Assembly: GCA_900478215.1 (NCBI GenBank)
Contig: LS483478.1
Span: 2,046,001 to 2,110,000, forward strand
Length of the DNA stretch: 64,000 bases
Origin: Salmonella enterica subsp. houtenae serovar Houten
GTDB taxonomy: Bacteria; Pseudomonadota; Gammaproteobacteria; Enterobacterales; Enterobacteriaceae
Direction: 5' to 3'
The translations under genes and the position numbers were made by a program. Shown one piece after another: positions 26,205 through 34,296 of the stretch; within the stretch, counting starts at the first letter, position 1, and each line of letters starts with the position of its first letter. Under the pieces are notes generated by a model that was not told where the DNA came from, searched no databases, and saw only the letters and a list, made by a program, of their open reading frames with translations.

Positions 26205-27205
26205 ATGCTGTGATTGAACAACGCAAAGTCCTCCTCGAAATCGCCGATCTGAAAGTCCATTTCGATATCAAAGAAGGAAAGCAGTGGTTCTGGCAACCGC
26301 CGAAAACCCTGAAAGCGGTGGACGGCGTTACGCTACGCCTGTACGAAGGCGAAACGCTGGGCGTGGTGGGCGAATCCGGCTGCGGCAAGTCGACGTTTGC
26401 GCGCGCCATTATTGGTTTGGTGAAAGCGACAGACGGTAAAGTCGCCTGGCTGGGAAAAGATCTGCTGGGCATGAAAGCGGATGAATGGCGCGAGGCGCGC
26501 AGCGATATTCAGATGATTTTCCAGGACCCGCTGGCGTCACTCAACCCGCGAATGACGATTGGCGAAATTATCGCTGAACCGCTGCGCACTTATCATCCTA
26601 AGCTTTCGCGCCAGGACGTGCGTGACCGCGTGAAAGCCATGATGCTGAAAGTGGGTCTGCTGCCGAATCTCATCAACCGTTATCCCCATGAGTTTTCCGG
26701 GGGGCAGTGCCAGCGCATCGGTATCGCCCGGGCGTTGATTCTGGAACCTAAGCTCATTATTTGCGATGAGCCGGTGTCGGCGCTGGACGTCTCTATTCAG
26801 GCGCAGGTAGTGAATTTGCTCCAGCAATTACAGCGAGAAATGGGGCTGTCGTTGATTTTTATTGCGCACGATCTGGCGGTCGTAAAGCACATATCCGATC
26901 GTGTATTGGTGATGTATCTCGGTCATGCGGTGGAATTGGGCACCTATGATGAGGTGTACCATAATCCACTGCATCCTTATACCAAAGCGCTGATGTCGGC
27001 GGTACCGATTCCCGATCCCGATCTGGAGCGAAATAAGAGGATACAATTACTGGAAGGCGAGTTACCTTCACCCATTAACCCGCCTTCCGGCTGCGTATTC
27101 CGTACACGCTGCCCGCTAGCCGGACCAGAATGCGCGCAAACGCGACCGATGCTGGAAGGGAGTTTTCGCCATGCCGTTTCCTGCCTTAAAGTAGACCCGT
27201 TATAA
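26201..27205 (+). CDS. oppF: Oligopeptide ABC transporter ATPase OppF
   Basis: 334 residues. Walker A GESGCGKST, signature EFSGGQCQRIGIA, Walker B LIICDEPVSALD, and switch region IAHD. A C-terminal motif with CVFRTRCPLAGPEC parallels OppD. Coupled to oppD by a 4-nt overlap. Last gene of oppABCDF. Confidence 0.97.
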   Translation: MNAVIEQRKVLLEIADLKVHFDIKEGKQWFWQPPKTLKAVDGVTLRLYEGETLGVVGESGCGKSTFARAIIGLVKATDGKVAWLGKDLLGMKADEWREARSDIQMIFQDPLASLNPRMTIGEIIAEPLRTYHPKLSRQDVRDRVKAMMLKVGLLPNLINRYPHEFSGGQCQRIGIARALILEPKLIICDEPVSALDVSIQAQVVNLLQQLQREMGLSLIFIAHDLAVVKHISDRVLVMYLGHAVELGTYDEVYHNPLHPYTKALMSAVPIPDPDLERNKRIQLLEGELPSPINPPSGCVFRTRCPLAGPECAQTRPMLEGSFRHAVSCLKVDPL

Positions 27206-27209
27206 TCGC

Positions 27210-27240
27210 AAGGGCTGACAATTCGTCAGCCCTTCTTTTA
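27210..27240 (+). terminator. Terminator of the opp operon
   Basis: AAGGGCTGAC (27210-27219) and GTCAGCCCTT (27225-27234) form a 10-bp stem followed by CTTTTA. The next gene starts only 18 nt after the stem, so some readthrough is possible. Confidence 0.88.
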
Positions 27241-27252
27241 GGTGAGGTTACC

Positions 27253-28089
27253 GTGTCACTTTCTTTGTCGTCGCTTCGCCGTCGTCTTTATCATAATCTG
27301 TTCGATCTGACGACGCGCTCAGGTCGTCGTTTTGAAGGGTTATGCGCGCTGTTTGCGCTGCTTAGTGTGCTGGTTGTCTTTGTTGAATCAGGCGTAGGAA
27401 CGGAATATCACCTGACATTTGATGAGTGGCATATTTTTGTCTGGCTGGAGCTTTGTATTACGCTGATATTTACCGGTGAATACTTGCTCAGACTGTTTAG
27501 CTGGCCTGACCCGGCAAAATACGTTTTTAGTTTCTGGGGATTTATTGATCTGGTGACGATTCTGCCGCTGTACGTCATGTGGCTGTGGCCGGAAATTAGC
27601 CTGAACTATATGTTTGCCTGGCGCGCTATGCGAGCAATTCGCGTGCTGCGTATTCTTAAATTGCTGCGCTTTATGCCATCCCTGCGGGTATTCTGGAGCG
27701 CCATTATTAGCGCGCGTCATCAGCTTATTCTGTTCTATTCATTTATCGCGATCGTGATGATTATTTTCGGCGCCCTGATGTATCTTATCGAAGGGCCGAA
27801 ATATGGCTTCACGACGCTTAATGCTTCGGTGTATTGGGCGATAGTGACGGTGACAACAGTGGGGTATGGCGATATCACACCACATACGCCGTTGGGGCGC
27901 ATTGTCGCGTCGGTGCTTATCTTGATTGGTTATTCGGTGATTGCAATTCCTACGGGACTGATTACCACGCACATGAGCAGCGCGTTTCAGAAACGTCACT
28001 GGCAGCGAACATGTCCGCAGTGCCAGCAAAGTCAGCATGAACACAGCGCGCAGTATTGTAATCGATGCGGCAGTAAGCTGCCTGATTAA
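27253..28089 (+). CDS. Six-helix voltage-gated-type K+ channel with C-terminal zinc ribbon
   Basis: 278 residues. Helices S1-S6 are predictable. S4 carries regularly spaced arginines (RAMRAIRVLRILKLLRF, about 124-140), and the pore loop has the selectivity filter TVGYGD (202-207). After S6 a short cytoplasmic tail ends in CPQC (254-257) and CNRC (269-272), a four-cysteine zinc ribbon. There is no RCK/TrkA-N domain, unlike E. coli Kch. The start is GTG at 27253 with GGTGAGG upstream. It lies in a Salmonella-type position after oppF; E. coli K-12 as I recall lacks it here. Likely an inner-membrane potassium channel; gating and role are unknown. Confidence 0.88.
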   Translation: MSLSLSSLRRRLYHNLFDLTTRSGRRFEGLCALFALLSVLVVFVESGVGTEYHLTFDEWHIFVWLELCITLIFTGEYLLRLFSWPDPAKYVFSFWGFIDLVTILPLYVMWLWPEISLNYMFAWRAMRAIRVLRILKLLRFMPSLRVFWSAIISARHQLILFYSFIAIVMIIFGALMYLIEGPKYGFTTLNASVYWAIVTVTTVGYGDITPHTPLGRIVASVLILIGYSVIAIPTGLITTHMSSAFQKRHWQRTCPQCQQSQHEHSAQYCNRCGSKLPD

Positions 28090-28097
28090 ATCCCCTT

Positions 28098-28128
28098 GCC
28101 GGATGGCATTATCAGATGCCATCCCGGC
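28098..28128. repeat. REP palindrome
   Basis: GCCGGATGGCAT and ATGCCATCCCGGC form a typical REP element between the convergent channel gene and yciU. It may stabilise mRNA ends. Confidence 0.85.
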
Positions 28129-28138
28129 CTGAAAACGC

Positions 28139-28468
28139 TTATTCGCGCCAGAGAATGTGGCACAGCTTGTGGTTTTTTTCCCGGCATAGCAGAACGCGGG
28201 CGAAAATATCGTTAATTTCGCCATCTTCGGTATCCGCCAGACCAATAACCACCTCGGCAAAAAAGTCTGGATTCAGGTCAAAATCGACGTGCTCTTGCCA
28301 GTCTTCTGCGGGATCAAACAATTCCGCGCCGCCGCGCTCTTCGAACTGCAAATTGAACAGAATGATGTCGGCCGGATCGAGATTATCCGCGGCCAATTCA
28401 AGAAAAATATCATAAGCCTGCTCAAGTGTTTCGTCTTCAGTCAGGCGATTGTTCAGATCCATTTCCAT
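28139..28468 (-). CDS. yciU: UPF0263 acidic protein YciU
   Basis: 109 residues from the ATG at 28468, giving MEMDLNNRLTEDETLEQAYD, the family start. It is strongly acidic (many Asp/Glu), small and soluble. Related HI1450-type proteins are double-stranded DNA mimics; a similar role here is inference. An in-frame ATG at 28489 (adding MSKQVVT) has a good GAGG site six bases upstream, so a 116-residue form is possible. It is 33 nt downstream of cls and probably cotranscribed. Confidence 0.88.
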   Translation of the reverse strand: MEMDLNNRLTEDETLEQAYDIFLELAADNLDPADIILFNLQFEERGGAELFDPAEDWQEHVDFDLNPDFFAEVVIGLADTEDGEINDIFARVLLCREKNHKLCHILWRE

Positions 28469-28501
28469 AGTGACTACCTGTTTACTCATGTTGGCCTCGT
28501 T

Positions 28502-29962
28502 TTACAGCAATGGACTAAAGAAGTAAAACAATCGCTCGGTGATTCGCTGCCATAACGGACGTTTTACCCATAAGCGCGCATCTAACAGGCGGGAGCGCGA
28601 AATGTAATCGTCCTGTACCGCAGCCAGATCGGCGCCGAAACCTGTATCATCAATGACCAGCGTAATCTCAAAATTAAGCCACAGGCTGCGCATGTCGAGA
28701 TTAACGGTACCAACCAGACTCAGCTCACCATCGACCAGCACGCTTTTGGTATGCAACAGCCCGCCTTCGAACTGATAGATTTTCACGCCGGCCGCCAGTA
28801 ACTCGCTAAAAAAGGCGCGGCTGGCCCAGCCGACGAGCAATGAATCATTTTTACGGGGCAGGATAATACTGACATCCACGCCGCGCTGCGCAGCGGTACA
28901 AATGGCGTGCAGCAGATCGTCGCTGGGGACGAAGTATGGCGTGGTCATAATTAAATATTCGCGCGCGGCATAGGCGGCGGTTAATAGTGCCTGGTGAATG
29001 AGATCTTCCGGAAAACCAGGACCGGAAGCAATGGTATGAATGGTATGCCCGCTGGCCTGCTCAAACGGCATAATATTCACATCCGGCGGGGGAGGTAGAA
29101 TTCGTTTACCCGTCTCGATTTCCCAATCGCAGGAGTAAACAATCCCCATTGCTGTCGCGACGGGGCCCTCCATACGCGCCATCAAATCAACCCATTGCCC
29201 AACGCCGGCATCTTGTTTGAAAAAACGCGGGTCCACCATATTCATACTGCCGGTATAGGCGATGTAGTTGTCAATCATCACCATCTTACGGTGCTGGCGA
29301 AGGTCCATACGGCGTAAAAAGACGCGCATCAAATTCACCTTCAGCGCCTCTACGACTTCAATGCCAGCGTTACGCATCATGGCCGCCCAGGGGCTGCGGA
29401 AGAAAGCGACGCTCCCCGCCGAGTCCAGCATCAGCCGGCAGTGGATGCCGCGGCGGGCGGCGGCCATTAATGATTCTGCGACCTGATCCGCCATGCCGCC
29501 TGGCTGCCAGATGTAAAACACCATCTCGATATTATGCCGCGCTAGTTGGATATCGCGAATAAGCGCCTGCATGACATCATCGGAGTCGGTAAGCAATTGC
29601 AACTGGTTGCCTTTGACGCCCGCAATCCCCTGACGCCGTTCGCACAGTTTAAACAAGGACGATGCGACGCTACTGTTTTCTTGCGCAAAAATATGTTTGC
29701 AGGCTTTGAGGTCATTTAGCCATTTGGCGGTAGACGGCCACATGGCGCGTGCACGCTCGGCGCGACGTTTGCCTAAATGCAATTCGCCAACGGACAAATA
29801 GGCGATGATCCCGACCAGCGGAAGGATATAGATGATTAACAACCAGGCCATTGCGGAGGGAACTGCGCGCCGTTTCATTAGAATACGTAATGTGACGCCG
29901 GCAATGAGAACCCAGTATCCCAAAATGACCAGCCAACTCACCACGGTGTAGAAGGTTGTCAT
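28502..29962 (-). CDS. clsA: Cardiolipin synthase A
   Basis: 486 residues. Two N-terminal membrane helices (about 5-25 and 38-58) and two phospholipase-D HKD motifs (HRKMVMIDN and HTKSVLVDG). It condenses two phosphatidylglycerol molecules to cardiolipin plus glycerol at the inner membrane. Length matches ClsA. The 142-bp gap to yciY upstream holds its promoter region; nothing else is evident there. Confidence 0.96.
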   Translation of the reverse strand: MTTFYTVVSWLVILGYWVLIAGVTLRILMKRRAVPSAMAWLLIIYILPLVGIIAYLSVGELHLGKRRAERARAMWPSTAKWLNDLKACKHIFAQENSSVASSLFKLCERRQGIAGVKGNQLQLLTDSDDVMQALIRDIQLARHNIEMVFYIWQPGGMADQVAESLMAAARRGIHCRLMLDSAGSVAFFRSPWAAMMRNAGIEVVEALKVNLMRVFLRRMDLRQHRKMVMIDNYIAYTGSMNMVDPRFFKQDAGVGQWVDLMARMEGPVATAMGIVYSCDWEIETGKRILPPPPDVNIMPFEQASGHTIHTIASGPGFPEDLIHQALLTAAYAAREYLIMTTPYFVPSDDLLHAICTAAQRGVDVSIILPRKNDSLLVGWASRAFFSELLAAGVKIYQFEGGLLHTKSVLVDGELSLVGTVNLDMRSLWLNFEITLVIDDTGFGADLAAVQDDYISRSRLLDARLWVKRPLWQRITERLFYFFSPLL

Positions 29963-30104
29963 AACTTTAAAAATCCTTTAGAAAGCGTGTTGTTAAGAGT
30001 TTACGCGTCAGGATTCACATGGCAAATAAAAACACGGGAAAAGCGCTGGTCTGCGTCCGACGGGGGGGTATAATGGCGCTTCTGTTACTATGAGAGTCGT
30101 AAAC

Positions 30105-30278
30105 ATGAAGCGTAGTAGAACGGAAGTGGGGCGCTGGCGAATGTTACGTCAGGCTGGCCGCCGTAAAGCGCGTTGGCTTGAAGGGCAGTCACGCCGGAAC
30201 ATGCGTATCCACACCATCCGGAAATGCATCTTTAATCGTCAGCGTAATTCATTACTCTTTGCGATTCACGGTGTGTAA
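30105..30278 (+). CDS. yciY: Small basic protein YciY
   Basis: 57 residues, very rich in arginine and lysine (MKRSRTEVGRWRMLRQAGRR...), no known function. The family N-terminus and the GAGAG upstream favour the ATG at 30105 over an in-frame ATG five codons earlier. It is conserved in E. coli at the same place. Confidence 0.85.
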   Translation: MKRSRTEVGRWRMLRQAGRRKARWLEGQSRRNMRIHTIRKCIFNRQRNSLLFAIHGV

Positions 30279-30286
30279 GCCAGAAA

Positions 30287-30306
30287 GGGCACCGTATGCG
30301 GTGCCC
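30287..30306. terminator. Hairpin between convergent yciY and yciI
   Basis: GGGCACCG-TATG-CGGTGCCC is an 8-bp stem with a 4-nt loop. On the minus strand it is followed by TTTCT. It could serve both genes weakly. Confidence 0.6.
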
Positions 30307-30319
30307 AACAACCATCTTT

Positions 30320-30616
30320 TTAAAAAATCTTCTTATACGGTTTGACTGAAACCTGCGCATAGACGCCCGCGGCGACGTAAGGATCCGCATCAGCCCAGGA
30401 TTGCGCCGCTTCTAAAGATTCAAATTCAGCGATCACCGTTGACCCAGTAAATCCGGCTACTCCAGGATCATTGCTGTCTACCGCGGGCATCGGCCCGGCA
30501 GTTAATAATCGCCCGTCATCATGAAGAAGTTGCAGGCGCGCCAGATGCGCTGGCCGTACCGAGAGACGTTTTTCAAGCGAGTTGGCATTATCCTGAGCGT
30601 AAATGACATACAGCAC
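30320..30616 (-). CDS. yciI: YciI-family dehydrochlorinase-like protein
   Basis: 98 residues, ferredoxin-like fold family. The conserved His (RPAHLARL, residues 22-29) and downstream aspartate (GPMPAVDSNDP) are the putative active-site residues. Its role in the cell is unknown. Divergent from tonB, with a 223-bp gap. Confidence 0.94.
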   Translation of the reverse strand: MLYVIYAQDNANSLEKRLSVRPAHLARLQLLHDDGRLLTAGPMPAVDSNDPGVAGFTGSTVIAEFESLEAAQSWADADPYVAAGVYAQVSVKPYKKIF

Positions 30617-30773
30617 GGGTAGAGCTCCTTAATCGGTAAAAGTCGCTGATTACGTTATTGGAAAGGGTATTTGACTGCAATGTAAAGATAACGACTTTGT
30701 TAAACAAGCATATTTTGTGTGGTGTTTTTGTGCGATATCCTCTTTTAAATGTCGCTATCGGCAATGCCTTATT

Positions 30774-30792
30774 GAATATGATTGCTATTTGC
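30774..30792 (+). promoter_or_regulatory. Possible Fur box of tonB
   Basis: GAATATGATTGCTATTTGC matches the 19-bp Fur consensus at 11 positions by my count and lies 48 bp upstream of the tonB ATG. tonB is Fur-repressed in enterics. The match is only moderate. Confidence 0.4.
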
Positions 30793-30839
30793 ATTTAAAA
30801 TTCAGATCTGGTTTTTCAACTGAAACGATTATGACTTCA

Positions 30840-31562
30840 ATGACCCTTGATTTACCTCGTCGCTTTCCCTGGCCGACGTTACTTTCCGTAGGCATTCATG
30901 GCGCTGTAGTGGCAGGCTTGCTCTATACCTCGGTACATCAGGTTATTGAATTGCCTGCGCCAGCGCAGCCGATCACGGTGACAATGGTTTCAGCCGCCGA
31001 TCTGGAGCCGGCTCAGGCGGTTCAGCCGCCGCCGGAGCCGGTGATTGAACCAGAACCGGAGCCAGAGCCGATCCCTGAACCACCTAAAGAAGCGCCCGTG
31101 GTGATTGAGAAACCCAAACCTAAGCCAAAACCCAGGCCGAAACCGAAACCGGTGAAAAAGGTTGAAGAGCAGCCGAAGCGCGAAGTCAAACCTGCCGCGC
31201 CGCGTCCAGCCTCACCCTTTGAAAATACCACGCCAGCGCGCCCAACAAGCAGCGCCGCGTCGGCGACCAGCAAACCTGCGGTGAGCGTGCCGGCCGGACC
31301 TCGCGCTCTGAGCCGTAACCAGCCGCAGTATCCGGCGCGGGCGCAGGCGTTACGTATTGAAGGACGGGTAAAGGTGAAGTTTGACGTGACCTCTGCTGGG
31401 CGAGTGGAAAATGTACAGATTCTGTCCGCGCAGCCAGCCAATATGTTTGAACGTGAAGTTAAAAATGCGATGCGCAAATGGCGCTATGAAGCAGGCAAGC
31501 CGGGTTCCGGGCTGGTGGTCAATATTATCTTCCGTCTGAACGGTACGGCGCAGATTGAGTAA
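30840..31562 (+). CDS. tonB: Energy-transducing protein TonB
   Basis: 240 residues. An N-terminal uncleaved anchor with the conserved SxxxH (TLLSVGIHGAVVAG) contacts ExbB/ExbD. The periplasm-spanning region has Glu-Pro (PEPEPEPIPEPP) then Lys-Pro (PKPKPKPRPKPKP) repeats. The C-terminal domain (about 150-240) contacts the TonB box of outer-membrane receptors and includes QPQYPARA. Family start MTLDLPRRF is at 30840; an ATG three codons earlier (30831) is an equal alternative, as neither has a clear ribosome-binding site. Confidence 0.96.
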   Translation: MTLDLPRRFPWPTLLSVGIHGAVVAGLLYTSVHQVIELPAPAQPITVTMVSAADLEPAQAVQPPPEPVIEPEPEPEPIPEPPKEAPVVIEKPKPKPKPRPKPKPVKKVEEQPKREVKPAAPRPASPFENTTPARPTSSAASATSKPAVSVPAGPRALSRNQPQYPARAQALRIEGRVKVKFDVTSAGRVENVQILSAQPANMFEREVKNAMRKWRYEAGKPGSGLVVNIIFRLNGTAQIE

Positions 31563-31568
31563 CTCTGG

Positions 31569-31606
31569 CGCCGCCAGCGGGAATATAACATCATCTGCTG
31601 GCGGCG
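31569..31606. terminator. Hairpin between convergent tonB and yciA
   Basis: CGCCGCCAGC (31569-31578) pairs with GCTGGCGGCG (31597-31606) around an 18-nt loop. There is no clear T run, so strength is uncertain. Confidence 0.55.
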
Positions 31607-31631
31607 TAAGTATGTTATCTGACGGGCATAC

Positions 31632-32033
31632 TTAACCCTGAACCGGGAGCGGGCGGGGTTTACCGTCCGGATCGACGGCAACATAAATAAACAGCGCCTC
31701 GGTGGCCTTGTAGCGCTGTCCAGTCGGTTCTGAGGCGACCTTTTTCACCCAGACTTCAATATTGATGCTAATCGACGTTGTACCGCGTTTAACGCAGCGC
31801 GCGTAGCAGCAGACGACATCGCCAACCGCGACAGGGCGCAGAAATGTCATTCCTTCCACGCGTACGGTTACAACACGACCGTGCGCGATCTCTTTGGCCA
31901 GTATCGCGCCGCCAATATCCATTTGCGACATCAGCCAGCCGCCAAAAATATCGCCGTTCGCATTGGTATCGGCAGGCATAGCCAATGTCCGTAAAACCAG
32001 CTCGCCCTGAGGAGTATTATCTATTGTTGTCAT
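31632..32033 (-). CDS. yciA: Acyl-CoA thioesterase YciA
   Basis: 133 residues, single hot-dog domain. The motif NANGDIFGGWLMSQMD (residues 24-39) opens the central helix and includes active-site residues. It hydrolyses a broad range of acyl-CoAs and is thought to support membrane and CoA homeostasis. It lies downstream of the yciC-yciB pair but is separated by a terminator-like hairpin. Confidence 0.95.
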   Translation of the reverse strand: MTTIDNTPQGELVLRTLAMPADTNANGDIFGGWLMSQMDIGGAILAKEIAHGRVVTVRVEGMTFLRPVAVGDVVCCYARCVKRGTTSISINIEVWVKKVASEPTGQRYKATEALFIYVAVDPDGKPRPLPVQG

Positions 32034-32148
32034 CGTAAAACCGACTATCAGAAAAAATTACAGCTGCGATGCTACTATGAATTTTGTGTGGAGAATAGAG
32101 GGAATAAAGGTACTGAAGGGGAAGCGCAGGGCGTGAAGGCGAAGAAAA

Positions 32149-32177
32149 TATCGCCAGACGGTGGCGGTCTGGCGATA
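32149..32177 (-). terminator. Terminator of the yciC-yciB operon
   Basis: TATCGCCAGAC and GTCTGGCGATA form an 11-bp stem around a 7-nt loop, 14 nt downstream of yciB, followed on the minus strand by a T-rich stretch (TTTTCTTC). Confidence 0.82.
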
Positions 32178-32190
32178 AGTAACGGGAGGA

Positions 32191-32730
32191 TTATGATTTA
32201 TCTTCTTGTGGCAGATGCCGGTAGATATAGACGCCGCTCAGCAGGGTAAAAATGAGCGTCAGCGCCGTGAGTCCGAAAACCTTAAAGTTGACCCAGATAT
32301 TTTGCGGCAACCAGAAGGCGATGTAGATGTTAGCCAGACCGCACACAATAAAAAATAGCGCCCACGCCAGGTTCAGCTTTGACCAGACCTGCTGCGGCAA
32401 CGCCAGTTCTTTACCTAACATACGTTGAATTAACGGTTTTTTCATTACCCACTGGCTTATTAACAGCGCGCCGGCGAACAGCGCATAAATAACCGTCACC
32501 TTCCATTTAATAAACTCATCGTTATGGAAGAAGAGGGTCAGACCGCCGAAGACGGCAACCAGAACAAAGGTAATCAGCGCCATCTTCTCTATTTTCCGGT
32601 AGCGCACCCAGCTATAAATCAGCACGATTGCCGTCGCGACAATCAGTGCGGAGGTCGCCGCATAGATGTCATAAAGTTTATAAAACGCAAAAAAGACAAC
32701 CAGCGGTAAAAAATCCAGAAACTGCTTCAT
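32191..32730 (-). CDS. yciB: Inner-membrane septation protein YciB (IspA/IspZ type)
   Basis: 179 residues, about five membrane helices, beginning MKQFLDFLPLVVFFAFYKLYDIY, the family opening. YciB links to envelope synthesis and cell elongation/division in E. coli; its biochemical role is unresolved. It sits 56 nt after yciC on the same strand. Confidence 0.94.
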   Translation of the reverse strand: MKQFLDFLPLVVFFAFYKLYDIYAATSALIVATAIVLIYSWVRYRKIEKMALITFVLVAVFGGLTLFFHNDEFIKWKVTVIYALFAGALLISQWVMKKPLIQRMLGKELALPQQVWSKLNLAWALFFIVCGLANIYIAFWLPQNIWVNFKVFGLTALTLIFTLLSGVYIYRHLPQEDKS

Positions 32731-32786
32731 TCTTCGATTCCATCATCAACGAGCGTCGAATGCGCCGCGTAACGGCGCATTGCGGA

Positions 32787-33530
32787 TTATTGGCGAATCA
32801 ACATATACAGGCGGAATAAGTAGATAAGCAATACTGCGGAAATCAGATTGCTCAACGTATTCGCCAGTACAGCGCCTACATTTGGGGTCAATACAGCGAA
32901 GCTGGGCGCGAATAGCAATAGCAATGTTTTAGCCAGTAACCAGCCTATCACCGCAGGCGCGACTAATCTCATGTTAGCCCAGGCCAAACGCATACTGCTG
33001 CGCATCGCGGCAAACACGCCCATTTTCTCTTCAACCAACATCACTGGCGCAAGCGCCAGCACAATGGCCATAATAATCCCCGGAACGACAACCAGCATTA
33101 TACCAATTTGCACTAGCAGGGTAGTCAGAAAAATGAGAATAAACAGTTTAGGCAATGCAGGGGCGCTGGCACCAATAGCGCGCAGCGCGCTAACCCGATG
33201 TCCCGCTGAAACTAACTGAATCATCAGGATGATACCGCCGGCCAGAATAGCGTTACCGATAAGCCCGGAAAACGTCGAGGCGGCAGATGCGCGCAACAGG
33301 ATCTGCTGCTGCTCCGGCGTCATATTTTGTACCAGCTCAAACAGGCCAGCGCTGCCTGCCAAATGTTCTCCTTCACTGAGTTGCGCGATTTGCGCATCGC
33401 TGGGCGAAAAGGCATGACCTAAGATCACCGTGATAAATGCGCACAGCAACGAAACCAGCAAGATAGTAATAAATTGATTTCGGAAAAAATTTCCGGCGTC
33501 ACGGTAAACGGACTTCGCCGTGATAGACAT
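32787..33530 (-). CDS. yciC: UPF0259 inner-membrane protein YciC
   Basis: 247 residues, six predicted membrane helices, short loops. It is conserved next to yciB. Reported phenotypes in E. coli relate to phospholipid transport between membranes (with YhdP/TamB/YdbH-type processes), but no catalytic motif is visible. Start MSITAKSVYRDAGNFFRNQ follows AGGAGA. Confidence 0.92.
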   Translation of the reverse strand: MSITAKSVYRDAGNFFRNQFITILLVSLLCAFITVILGHAFSPSDAQIAQLSEGEHLAGSAGLFELVQNMTPEQQQILLRASAASTFSGLIGNAILAGGIILMIQLVSAGHRVSALRAIGASAPALPKLFILIFLTTLLVQIGIMLVVVPGIIMAIVLALAPVMLVEEKMGVFAAMRSSMRLAWANMRLVAPAVIGWLLAKTLLLLFAPSFAVLTPNVGAVLANTLSNLISAVLLIYLFRLYMLIRQ

Positions 33531-33555
33531 GCACTCTCCTTGAGTTTTGCAGGTG

Positions 33556-33960
33556 TTAATTTGCGGGCAATTGTACCCTGGATAACTCTACAGTGGCAGC
33601 ATCAGCAGTGGTATGGAAAAGCATATCTTTGTAAAGCGGTGGTAATCCGTATCGCGCGCGGGCGCGATTACACGCCTCATTCACTTCGCCTCCTTCGCCC
33701 GACATCGAAAATTCACGACAGGTTGAAGGGCGGTTTTCATAAATAGAACAACTGACGTTTTCGCCTGGTGTGCCGATAAGCGCTTTACAGTGCGGCTGTT
33801 TTTGGTTGGTACCGGCCATACAACGTAAAAAGGGGGTAACTGGTTCGGTTAACGACGCCGGAACGCGTCCACTGGCATCGTCGCCTTCAGCCCAGTAAAA
33901 AGAGACACGAAAATAGGCACAACAGGCTCCGCATGTCATGCATGGGTTAAGAACGCTCAT
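33556..33960 (-). CDS. YkgJ-family cysteine-cluster protein
   Basis: 134 residues. The N-terminal CMTCGACC (residues 7-14) and later single cysteines (CMAG, HCKA, SCSIYENRPSTCREF) form the CxxCxxCC(n)C pattern of zinc- or iron-binding YkgJ (UPF0153) proteins. Function unknown. It starts at MSVLNPCMTC with AGGTGAA upstream and is 25 nt downstream-facing to yciC on the same strand, so the two could share a transcript. Confidence 0.9.
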   Translation of the reverse strand: MSVLNPCMTCGACCAYFRVSFYWAEGDDASGRVPASLTEPVTPFLRCMAGTNQKQPHCKALIGTPGENVSCSIYENRPSTCREFSMSGEGGEVNEACNRARARYGLPPLYKDMLFHTTADAATVELSRVQLPAN

Positions 33961-34179
33961 GATTCACCTGCAACAAACTAACGTATCAATAGATAACAAC
34001 GGAAATTGATCTGTCCCGCAGTGTTCGCGAATCTCAACGCCACGCGCCATGGCGGGACATGGTTTACCTTAGCCAGCCTTTACCGTCAGGGCAACAGGGC
34101 AGGTAAATATTTGCATGGCGTGAATATGTCAAAATTGATCTGAATCCCTATAACCAGGATTTTCAATGCAACTTCTAAA

Positions 34180-34236
34180 TTAATCTGGATCAATAAATGT
34201 TAAGTTATAAGAACAAATGTGATCTGTGTTAGATCA
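34180..34236. promoter_or_regulatory. ompW control region with FNR-like site and inverted repeat
   Basis: TTAATCTGGATCAA (34180-34193) matches an FNR dyad at 9 of 10 bases. GTGATC-N7-GATCAC (near 34220-34238) is a perfect 6-bp inverted repeat, about 60-75 bp before the ompW ATG. ompW is FNR-activated in E. coli and SoxS-repressed in Salmonella. The second element does not fit CRP spacing. Confidence 0.5.
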
Positions 34237-34296
34237 CTTATTACTTCATTGTGGGTATATTCATTACGCTTTTATAACCATAACGATGGAGCGGGT

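Noticed and set aside
30980..31200. Low-complexity Pro-Glu and Pro-Lys repeats
   Set aside because: These are the normal periplasm-spanning repeats of TonB, not a separate repeat element.
34216..34240. CRP site upstream of ompW
   Set aside because: TGTGATC is present but the partner half-site is too far away for CRP spacing; kept only as an unexplained inverted repeat.
34219..34296. N-terminal extension of OmpW to an upstream ATG
   Set aside because: It would bury the signal peptide after 26 residues; the ATG at 34297 gives a standard signal peptide.
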